Below are positions 56,201-64,000 of a stretch of 64,000 nucleotides of DNA, in pieces. Each line of letters begins with the position of its first letter. Position 1 is the first letter of the stretch. The DNA is taken from assembly GCA_963989245.1 (NCBI GenBank), contig OZ022339.1, positions 21,500,063 to 21,564,062 on the forward strand, in the 5' to 3' direction. This stretch comes from Nansenia antarctica. Taxonomy: Eukaryota; Chordata; Actinopteri; Argentiniformes; Microstomatidae. A model generated the notes under the pieces. That model saw only the letters and a list, made by a program, of their open reading frames with translations, did no database searches and was not told the origin of the DNA. The position numbers were made by a program, and so were the translations under genes.

Positions 56201-59200
56201 AACCCCCTCCAACCACGTCCGCAACCTCGGCATCATCTTTGACCCCACCCTCTCGTTCCTTCCCCATGCCAACCAGGTCACTAAATCTGCTTTTTTCCAC
56301 CTCAGGAACATTGCCCGCATCCGACCCTCCCTGTCCTTTTCCGCTGCTGAAACACTTATCCACGCCATCATAACTTCCCGACTCGACTACTGCAACAGCA
56401 TCCTCTACGGTTTGCCTAATAACTTCCTAAACAAATTCCAATACGTCCAGAAGTCTGCTGCCTGTCTGCTCACCTCCACTCGCCGCCGTGACCACATCAC
56501 CCCTGCCCTCCAAAACCTACACTGGCTCCCGGTCAAATTCAAGATCCAATTCAAAATCCTACTCATCACTTATAAAGCCATCAACAATCTGGCCCCCTCC
56601 TACCTTGCCGACCTCGTCCCCCTTCCACACCCCCTCCCGTTGCCTCAGGTCTGACGAGTCGACCAAACCACCCTCAAGACCACCAGGACCAAGCTCTGAA
56701 CCTGGGGTGATGGGGCCTTTTCAGCCGCAGCCCCGTCCCTCTGGAACGCCCTCCCCAACCACATCAGACAGGCAAACACCCTGCCAACATTTAAACAGGC
56801 CCTCAAAACCCACCTCTTCAAGCTTGCCATCACCAGTTAACCCTCTCCCCCTCCCCTTCCCATGTGTCCCCTGCACTACCTTAATTAGGCCCCTATACTT
56901 TCTTTTATTGATTTGTGCCTTTTTATTATTACTACTCAATCTTTTCAGTTTGTAAAGCGTCTTTGAGTGTCTAGAAAAGCGCTATATAAGTCTAATGTAT
57001 TATTATTTATTATTATTATTAATGTTCACGCAAGTCCGGTTTGGAAAGTCTCGATTTGGGCTCGCGTACAAGTTATCAGTAGCCCAGAAGAGCCGATTGT
57101 CGAAAATAAGATACATGACTGGAAAATGACAGCCCACCGCTCTGCTTATTGAGCTTTATTAAGACGAAAAATAAGAAGTACAAAAGGGCAATACTGCTGC
57201 AATTAACAAGGCGAGGGAAATGGTTTGCCTAGAAATTGCTGACAGATTAAATGTGTAGGTCATACTAGCCCCTACTTATTGTTTTACATTAATTTTTTAA
57301 ATAAATGAACATTCACTAATGTGGTGATATTAGCAGTAGGCTACAAACTATACAGATCATCAGGATGGCAGAGTGGTATTAGCTGCTGCCATCAGATCAT
57401 AATGTTTTAAGACGGAGGTTCGAATCCCGCTTCTGACATACACTTTTTTCTGCATTTCGTTGTCTGTTGCTTGTACTCTGCAATAACAATAAAGTTGAAT
57501 CTAATCTAAAAATGTATGTTTAAAATGATGGTGCAGGCTAATTTGCGAGAACTGACATAACTACAATGGTGTTTGAAGCCTTTCTGACTAGTAAATTATG
57601 TTCTTCTAGCATTGTAACTGGACCCTGGATTTGGCATAGATTATTATTTCTTATGATTACTGATGGATAGATCAATGAAAAGACGTTGGTCCTCCATAGC
57701 CTTACTCAGCATGTTCGCTAGCTCGTTTGTCTCCACTTCGTCTTGAGAAGATTCTGGGTCAGGAGAGGATGGCTTGGACTTTATTGTATGCGCCATTTTG
57801 AGCTATGAGTTGTTAAATAACATTTACTGTATCAGAATTATTAAATACAAGTTTACTATGAGTAGTTTCAAAAGAAATAAGGGAAATGGGGCAGGAGCGA
57901 GCGCGCTAAGCAGCCATCTCTTCTGCAGGTCACGTGACTCCCCCGTTGTTGTGACTTCTTGAAGCTGACGAGGACTTGAAATGTGGAAACATAAATATTG
58001 GGGTTCATTCAAGTATTTTTCATTTAGTAAAGCCTGGTCAAAGTTCAACTGTGATGGGTGAGTCGAGAAGACCGTCCAACTCTGTGGCAGGTGACATGGA
58101 GTTAGAATATTACGGATTCTGTTAATGCTGTTAGATATCTCAACTGAAGATAATCATTTGGCCTTTCTTGGGAACGTGCTGCTAAGTGTTATGTTTTTTT
58201 CTCTCTTGTTATGTTTCTGTCCTTGTCAGACTGATTAAATTGGGATACTGTACTGTAGTTCTGTTCAAGCCTGAAGTCAAATTAATAATAAGATGTTTCT
58301 GCTTTTAGATACTACGCACATAAGGTTCTTCAACGTCATGCTACATTTTAATTAGGTGGAACGTTTTTTTGTTTACCCACAGGGATCTATTCGAAGTTGA
58401 AGGAGTGAAGAGTATTTTCTTTGGCCCTGACTTCATCACAGTCACTAAGGTATCCAATACTTTCAATTCTTCAATATTTGTTTATTTGGAATTAGGCCTA
58501 ATTTCTATACTAACAAACTGTTGAATGATTTGTATTTCTAGGCAGATGATGATGTGGAATGGACAGAGATCAAGCACCATGCTGTGGAGGCCATCACTAA
58601 GTTCTTTGAGAGTGGAGATGCCATAACCATAGGGGTGGCCCACCATGAGAGCAGTGAGTTTATTACCCGTCCCCTCCTTCATAGGTGCCTCATAGGGTGT
58701 TATTACATCATCTATATATGTTTGGTTGTCATTTAGATAATGTACATGACCGTGATAATGTTCTTAGACTTGAATATTCAATCATTTAAATATGTTGTTC
58801 CCGTTCTAGGTTACTCTGAAGATGATGATGAGATTGTTTCAATGATTAAGGAGCTTCTAGATACAAGGATCAGGTAAAATATGAACAAAGTTGCCCAGTA
58901 ACTAGGGATAGGAATTGCAAAGATGTTATTGATACCGATTCCATTATCGATTCTGCTTATTGATTTGATTCTTTATCGATTCCTATGTGGGGAAAAAGTA
59001 GGCCTACACAGATTTCACTCTGATTTCAATTTGGCTAGGTGACATAACATTCTAGAACGTTTGGTTGGATTATTCAGCCCACCTACATTCCTACATTCGA
59101 TTCCATTCATGGCACAGTCGGACTCGCGAGTAGGGTTGCCAGATGGGATTTACATTTTCCACCCTAACCACAGTCTAAAACTGCTATTTCCACACAAAAA

Positions 59201-62200
59201 AAACGAGCCCATCTGGCAACTTTGCTCGGAAGTTGTCGGGAGTTGGGAGTTGCCCCCACACATAAGGATTTTTGGTCGTAAATATTGAACATGTTTAACA
59301 TTTACGATTGCTGGCCCGACCCTTTTCCAAGCAAATTGTCAGGAGAAATTTACTCTTAACACACCTCACACCACAGGATAATCTTGTAGGATAATCCTTA
59401 GAGCCATCCGATAATCGGGCGTTTGCTGTCCTTGGTCGGAAGGGGTAAAATCGGCCCAAAATCGGCCAGATTATCTTTGTGTGTACCCGGCTTAAGAAAA
59501 GCAGTACACCACAGCAAGGAATGGCTAGGAACCAGCTGAAAACCATAACTAAATAGCAGGCAACTCTACCTCCAATCTGTGCTAATTAATGTCAACTGGG
59601 TTAGAATATATTGATGGGTTATAAAAGGGTGTTCTTGTTACCAAGGCATACCTGTCAACCCTCCCGTTTTTCCCGTGATTCTCCCGTATTTTACCTTTCT
59701 TTCCCGTTTCTGTGCTCCCGTTTAAATACTTTCCCGTAAATCTCCCGTATTTTTAACCTAATATATAACACTTAATTGTTAGACTTGCGCATGCGCACAA
59801 TCGCTATATCCATGTCGGAGTTGACTTGTCTCCTCTCGTTTCTTGGGCTGCGTTAGTAATTTTGCTCTGAGAGCGCCGGAACACACACTAGGTGCTATGT
59901 CATAAAGGGACCAAGTAATTTGATTGGACGAGGCATTCCATGAGTGGTGATCAGATTTCCAGAGCGTATTTACGAACGCAGCCTCGAATTATCTCCATTT
60001 AGAAATTATCTCTGGTAGCATTGCGCCGCTCTTTTCCCATTGACATCATGGTGTCAGGTAATGTATAAATAAATGTGCTGAATTGATATGCCCTTTTGTG
60101 TTTTCATGTATATATATGCAGGGATGTTCAAAGTATTTTACTTTCAACCAGGTATCTGATTCTGATCACCTGTAGTCACTTACTTAATCATATGTAGGAA
60201 CTAGTTAATCCAATTCTTGTTGCACTGAAGCAGGTGGTTGATTGACTGTGTATAGCTTTGTCTAAATGTATTTTTTAAAATAAATAATATTTAACCTTTA
60301 TTTATACAGGTAAGAAACACATTGAGCCCCAAGGGCTCATTTTCAAGTGTGACCTGTTCACAGGCATACAACATCCACCACAAACAAATACAATACAAAA
60401 CCTGGCCTCTATATTAATATACAATTTCTATACACAGTCTCCTATTTTCAGGGGCTCAAATGTAATTGGACAAATTAACATAATCCTAAATACAATTTTC
60501 ATTTTTAATACTTTGTCAAGAATCCTGGCAATGACTGCCTGAAGTCTGGAATATCACCAAATGCTGGGTTTCCTCCTTTATGATGCTTTGCCAGGCTTTT
60601 ACTACACCTATATTCAGTTGTTTGTGTGTCTTTCTGCCTTTAGTTTTGTCTTCAGCAAGTGAAATGCATGCTCGTTCAGGTTGAGATCAGGGGATTGACT
60701 CGGCCATTGCAGCATATTCCACTTCTTTGCCTTAAACCTGGTCTGTACTGGTCTTTACTCTACTGGTCTGTACTCTACTGGTCTGTACTGGTCTGTTCTC
60801 TACTGGTCTGTACTGGTCTTTACTCTACTGGTCTGGTCTGTACTGGTCTGTACTCTACTGGTCTGTACTGGTCTGTTCTCTCCTGGTCTGTACTGGTCTT
60901 TACTCTACTGGTCTGGTCTGTACTGGTCTGTGCTCTCCTGGTCTGTACTGGTCTTTACTCTACTGGTCTGGTCTGTACTGGTCTGTGCTCTACTGGTCTG
61001 TACTGGTCTTTACTCTACTGGTCTGTACTCTACTGGTCTGTACTCTACTGGTCTGGTCTGTACTGGTCTGTGCTCTACTGGTCTGTACTGGTCTTTACTC
61101 TACTGGTCTGTACTCTACTGATCTGTACTCTACTGGTCTGTACTCTACTGGTCTAGTCTGTACTGGTCTGTACTGGTCTGTACTCTACTGGTCTGTACTC
61201 TACTGGTCTGGTCTGTACTGGTCTGTGCTCTACTGGTCTGTACTCTACTGGTCTGTACTGGTCTTTTCTCTACTGGTCTGTACTCTACTGGTCTGTACTG
61301 GTCTGTTCTCTACTGGTCTGGTCTGTACTCTATTGGTCTGTACTGGTCTGTACTCTATTGGTCTGTACTGGTCTGTACTCTACTGGTCTGTACTGGTCTT
61401 TTCTCTACTGGTCTGTACTCTACTGGTCTGTACTGGTCTGTTCTCTACTGGTCTGGTCTGTACTCTATTGGTCTGTACTGGTCTGTACTCTACTGGTCTG
61501 TACTGGTCTTTACTCTACTGGTCTGTACTCTACTGGTCTGTACTCTACTGGTCTGTACTGGTCTGTACTATACTGGTCTGTACTGGTCTGTACTATACTG
61601 GTCTGTACTATACTGGTCTGTACTCTACTGGTCTGTACTATACTGGTCTGTACTGGTCTGTACTATACTGGTCTGTACTCTACTGGTCTGTACTATACTG
61701 GTCTGTACTGGTCTGTACTATACTGGTCTGTACTCTACTGGTCTGTACTGGTCTACTCTACTGGTCTGCACTCTACTGGTCTGTACTAGTCTCTACTGGT
61801 CTGTGCTGTACTCTACTGGTCTGTACTGGTCTGTACTCTATTGGTCTGTACTCTACTGGTCTGTACTGGTCTGTACTCTATTGGTCTGTACTCTACTGGT
61901 CTGTACTGCTCTGTACTCTATTGGTCTGTACTCTACTGGTCTGTACTGGTCTGTACTCTATTGGTCTGTACTCAGGGTATCCGCGGTGTCTTGAAAAGTA
62001 TTAAAAGTTGATAAATAAATTTTGGGAAAATCAAGACCCTTAATAAGTATTAAAAAGTCTTATCACGATTTTATGAGGTCTTGAATTTTGTTGATATTTT
62101 TCTGAATTAGACTCTGTCCAAAGGGTTTGAGTCCTAAAAACTTTTAGTAAAAGTTTGTGAATTTATTAGTTTTATTAAAAAACAAAGATGAACCAGAAAT

Positions 62201-63230
62201 TCTGTTGTATGATAGTGGTCTAGTCTATTGCAAACTAAAACTGTTAAGTTAAAGGTCTCACTGATGTAAACGGTTACAGCTCGAAGTGGCGGTGAGGTCT
62301 GGAAAAATATTGACAAGGTCTTTAAAAAGTCTTAGAAAGGTATTGAAATTAACCTCAAGATTCCTGTATATACCCTGGTACTCTACTGGTCTGTACTGGC
62401 CTGTACTCTATTGGTCTGTACTGGTCTGTACTCTGTTGGTCTGTACTCTACTGGTCTGTACTCTATTGGTCTGTGCTAGTCTCTATTGGTCTGTACTCTA
62501 ATGGTCTGTACTCTACTGGTCTGTACTCTATTGGTCTGTGCTGTACTCTACTGGTCTGTGCTGTACTCTACTGGTCTGAACTCTACTGGTCTGTTCTCTA
62601 TTGGTCTGTACTCTACTGGTCTGTATCTGTGCTGTTCCACGCCTGCTTCCCTTTAGGAATCACAATCAACTCTAAATGTTGAGCACGTGAACAAGCGTCT
62701 TGTCCCACCCTTTTTGACGTCCATAGTTGCCTATAATAATACCTTTTTATTTGTATAGCACTTTTCCTGCAAATGATGCAAATGGTCAGTCAAACGCCCG
62801 ACAGAACCACCCCCCTTACAAAGAAAGTCTATAATTTGAATGGTAGGTTCATTTTAACAGTGACAGACAGAATATAAAACAAATTACAGAAAATCACAAT
62901 ATATGAATTTGTAAAGAAATATTTCTGTTTTATTGAGTAAAATAACTATTTTACCCCCTAGCAAAACATGACTCAGTACTTGGTGGAGAAACCCTTGTTG
63001 GCAAACACAGCGGTCAGACGTTTCTTGTAGGCTAGTTGGTCACCAAGTTTGCGCAGATCCCAGGAGGGATTTTGGACCACTACTCTTTGCAGATCCTCTC
63101 CAAATCCTTAAGATTCAAATATATTATTGATTATAATTTCAAATTCAAAACCAAATTCAGGTTTTTGTTGGAATCGGAATGTAATGTAAAGTATTACTGG
63201 CTTGTAGTGTGTTAGTAGACAGACAGACAC

Positions 63231-63261
<31 letters not shown>

Positions 63262-63594
63262 ACACACATTGTCATATTTGGACAAGTAACTTGAGCTCTC
63301 GGACAAGTAAAAGATAAGTTCACTTGTACAAGTACCTGAAAAAGCTTCATGTCAAGCCCTGTCCTGTACTGTCCCTCACTGAACATCTGCTTCATTCCCT
63401 GCCTGTTTCTCCCCCACAGACCCACGGTGCAGGAGGATGGTGGTGATGTCATCTTTAAGGGCTTTGAGGATGGCACAGTAAAGCTGAAGCTGGTTGGCTC
63501 CTGCACTGGCTGTCCTAGCTCCACAGTCACCCTGAAGAACGGCATCCAGAACATGCTGCAGTTCTACATCCCAGAGGTGGACCAGGTGGAACAG
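53243..63594 (+). CDS. nfu1: NFU1 mitochondrial iron-sulfur cluster scaffold/carrier (3' end outside window)
   Basis: NFU1 delivers 4Fe-4S clusters to mitochondrial targets such as lipoyl synthase. Exons: 53243-53313, 53678-53772, 53961-54096, 58383-58449, 58542-58653, 58810-58873, 63420-63594; phases join to 240 codons and at least one more exon lies beyond. The N-terminus MAARMRWGSLLQLIRSRN is Arg/Ser-rich without acids, a mitochondrial presequence. The Nfu N domain starts at SIQTQDTPNPRSLKFLPGKP and runs to VEGVKSIFFGPDFITVTK. The linker has SEDDDEIVSMIKELLDTRIR. The cluster-binding domain is PTVQEDGGDVIFKGFEDG and GSCTGCPSSTVTLKNGIQNM with the CxxC ligands, ending LQFYIPEVDQVEQ. Intron 3 (54097-58382) has an L2 LINE and long inverted repeats; intron 6 (58874-63419) has minisatellites and several transposon pieces. 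Exon 1's donor is GTTAGA, weaker than the rest. Confidence 0.95.
54740..57015 (+). mobile_element. L2-like LINE, decayed
   Basis: An N-terminal frame (54769-55626) reads SVSFTHSAPWYTDQIHHLKA, KCRQLERLHKRTGL and SSYYSSIIDSGRNNPKTLFS, the linker between endonuclease and reverse transcriptase. After frameshifts, 55908-56654 reads MLGPLLFILYILPLGQVLRR, FHCYADDTQLYLSSK (reverse transcriptase box YADD), DIKSWMQLNFLKLNCNKSAI, SRLDYCNSILYGLP and LHWLPVKFKIQFKILLITYK. The 3' end reads AAGCGTCTTTGAGTGTCTAG then GCGCTATATAAGTC and (TTATTA)n. The strand is the same as nfu1. Confidence 0.85.
57440..57510 (+). repeat. LINE 3' tail fragment
   Basis: GCATTTCGTTGTCTGTTGCT, TGTACTCTGCAATAACAATA and AAGTTGAATCTAATCTAA. 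A divergent relative of the tails at 44085 and 46685. Confidence 0.6.
58900..59000 (+). repeat. hAT left-end fragment (TAGGGATAGGAATTG)
   Basis: TAGGGATAGGAATTGCAAAG with TATTGATACCGATTCC and TTATCGATTC. This has the style of the TAG-type hAT termini elsewhere in the window. No right end was found; probably truncated. Confidence 0.5.
59295..59496 (-). repeat. MITE end fragment (AAGCCGGGTACACAC)
   Basis: On the minus strand the sequence starts TTAAGCCGGGTACACACAAA and continues with GATTTTGGGCCGATTTTACC. The other terminus was not seen. Confidence 0.5.
59645..59770 (+). repeat. transposon end fragment (CATACCTGTCAACCC)
   Basis: GCATACCTGTCAACCCTCCC followed by five CTCCCGT or TTCCCGT motifs. 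It resembles the left end of a known teleost hAT-like group. No right end was found. Confidence 0.45.
59846..59983 (+). mobile_element. GCTGCGTTCG-family MITE, copy 6
   Basis: Left GGCTGCGTTAGTAATTTTGC, right GCGTATTTACGAACGCAGCC, core GTCATAAAGGGACCAAGTAA. A free-standing copy of 138 bp with both inverted repeats. Confidence 0.8.
60275..60470 (-). repeat. LINE 3' tail fragment
   Basis: AATAAATAATATTTAACCTT then TTATTTATACAGGTAAGAAA and CACATTGAGCCCCAAGG. Minus-strand retroelement tail. Confidence 0.55.
60480..60730 (-). pseudogene. Tc1/mariner-like transposase fragment
   Basis: On the minus strand the reading passes through KKWNMLQWPSQSPDLNLNEH then AFHLLKTKLKAERHTNN, the PSQSPDLN block with the third catalytic Glu of a Tc1/mariner-type transposase, followed by decayed sequence to RILDKVLK. 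It directly abuts the start of the 60.7-kb minisatellite. Confidence 0.65.
60737..61972. repeat. TACTGGTCTG minisatellite, first block
   Basis: Alternating units of 10 bp (GGTCTGTACT) and 15 bp (GGTCTGTACTCTACT), plus variants GGTCTTTACTCTACT, GGTCTGTTCTCTACT, GGTCTGTACTATACT and GGTCTG. Higher-order blocks repeat, for instance the stretches near 61256-61342 and 61376-61462. Open frames predicting Leu-Tyr-Trp-Ser-Val repeats are artefacts. It lies in nfu1 intron 6. Confidence 0.95.
61973..62377. mobile_element. 405-bp hAT-like MITE inside the minisatellite
   Basis: The left end CAGGGTATCCGCGG and right end ATATACCCTG are inverted over CAGGGTAT. GTACT lies on both sides (61968-61972, 62378-62382), consistent with a 5-bp duplication, although GTACT also belongs to the host unit. 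The interior has repeated AAGTCTT and TCTTGAA motifs, as in element O. The minisatellite continues on the far side. Confidence 0.8.
62378..62626. repeat. TACTGGTCTG minisatellite, second block
   Basis: Same units as 60737-61972, more diverged (CTCTATTGGTC, CTAATGGTC, GTGCTGTACTCTACTGGTC). Confidence 0.95.
62735..62800 (-). repeat. L2-type LINE / SINE 3' tail
   Basis: TTTTTATTTGTATAGCACTT and TTCCTGCAAATGATGCAAAT. Similar to 52826-52990. Confidence 0.6.
62925..63112 (-). pseudogene. Tc1 transposase C-terminal fragment
   Basis: Reads on the minus strand as KDLERICKE-like sequence, VVQNPSWDLRKLGDQLAYKK and RLTAVFANKGFSTKY, then TIR-like sequence. Same family as the element ending at 42972. The 5' part is missing. 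Confidence 0.65.
63230..63268. repeat. (C)n(AC)n simple repeat
   Basis: A C homopolymer of about 17 bases followed by AC dinucleotides. Confidence 0.9.
63275..63361 (-). repeat. reversed left end of a J-family element
   Basis: On the minus strand it starts CAGGGCTTGACATGAAGC and contains CAGGTACTTGTACAAGTG and CTTTTACTTGTCCGAGAG, matching the left end of element J (20574) almost base for base. No partner end was seen. Confidence 0.65.
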
Positions 63595-63637
63595 GTAAGT
63601 GACACATACAACCTCTTCTACTCCGGGAGTTTCCATT

Positions 63638-63996
63638 GAAATCCAAATGTCCCGCTAAATTCGGACCAATCACAAAACTGTTTTGAAAGCGCGTCGCCTC
63701 GCGCCGCGCGCCTGTTGAGAGCGATTCAGTCTCGATTGCAGTGCGAACACAAACGACGAGGTTAATTGCAACATTGTAACATATTGTAACTAACTACGCC
63801 CTAAATCGTAACGAAATGTAGGTCTGGAAGCGGCCTAAATCTAGCTTCAATCTGCTTTTTTTCTGTTCTCCGGTCATAATAACTCGCTGCCTTTCTGCGC
63901 AGCCTGAATCAAAGTGGACTGTCTGAATCAATTAGTGGCGGAGGAAATTCATTCGTGGCGGCCCGCCACGAATAAATGCATATAGAGGAAACACTG
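63638..63996. mobile_element. hAT-like element D, 5'-truncated
   Basis: Begins mid-element at GAAATCCAAATGTCCCGC, shares long blocks with elements A and B, and ends GAGGAAACACTG at 63996. The CAGTG left terminus is absent. It starts about 44 bases after the nfu1 exon 7 donor. Confidence 0.8.
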
Positions 63997-64000
63997 CAGT

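Larger units (their letters stand above)
54283..58097. mobile_element. 3.8-kb block with inverted-repeat ends in nfu1 intron 3
   Basis: The outer arms are CCACATAGTTGGACAGTCTT, CACCCATCACAGTTGAACTT and TGACCAGG at the left (about 54283-54405). The right has the reverse complement GACCAGGCTTT..., CATCACAGTTGAACTTTG and ATTGTTTCCACATTTC-like sequence (about 57975-58097). Further similarity appears inwards (GTAGTCACAACAACG near 54534 and GTTGTTGTGACTTC near 57943). The enclosed DNA includes an L2-like LINE and a LINE tail. It could be a long-TIR DNA transposon later invaded by LINEs, or an inverted duplication. No target duplication was found. Confidence 0.55.

Noticed and set aside
60659..62682. 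339-codon and shorter frames of Leu-Tyr-Trp-Ser-Val repeats
   Set aside because: Translation of the TACTGGTCTG minisatellite in overlapping frames; no start context, splice sites or similarity.

Overview
The window is nuclear DNA from a ray-finned (teleost) fish. Four vertebrate genes with GT-AG introns can be assembled exon by exon. They sit among repeats typical of teleosts: Tc1-like and hAT elements, Rex1- and L2-like LINEs, a tRNA-derived SINE and long minisatellites. No bacterial, viral or CRISPR features were seen. The species cannot be named from the sequence.

Layout: (1) 1-15130 holds the 3' part of tet3 on the + strand: the last five coding exons (5755-10557) and probably a 4.5 kb 3' UTR. 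(2) 15404-43677 is a complete eIF4E gene on the + strand, best matched to the fish eif4e1c class. It has seven exons and 660 coding bases spread over 28.3 kb. (3) 47506-51244 on the - strand is a complete seven-exon gene of 246 codons from the TMEM150/DRAM family, closest to TMEM150A. (4) 53243-63594 on the + strand is nfu1, the mitochondrial Fe-S carrier; seven exons are visible and the gene runs off the right edge. tet3 and nfu1 both lie on human 2p13, which fits an old linkage group. tmem150 and nfu1 are head to head, about 2 kb apart. The four genes do not form one pathway: tet3 oxidises 5-methylcytosine, eif4e1c binds mRNA caps, the TMEM150 protein is a six-helix membrane protein, and nfu1 serves mitochondrial Fe-S assembly.

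The most striking content is the pile-up of transposons inside eif4e1c introns. Intron 1 holds a Tc1 element split by two further insertions, each of which carries more elements. Intron 2 holds a five-level nest of hAT-like elements. For most layers the target-site duplication can be read exactly, so the order of insertion can be reconstructed. Two terminus classes recur: elements starting CAG with 5-bp duplications, and elements starting TAG with 8-bp duplications. Other points are a nearly intact Tc1-like transposase with DD38E spacing broken by one stop and a Rex1 LINE, three long minisatellites in introns, and a 3.8 kb inverted-repeat-bounded block in nfu1 intron 3.

I did not find a new defence or metabolic system. 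What is new here is mainly transposon architecture. Exon coordinates were read by hand from splice sites and conserved protein sequence; element families are named from remembered family features and were not checked by a search.
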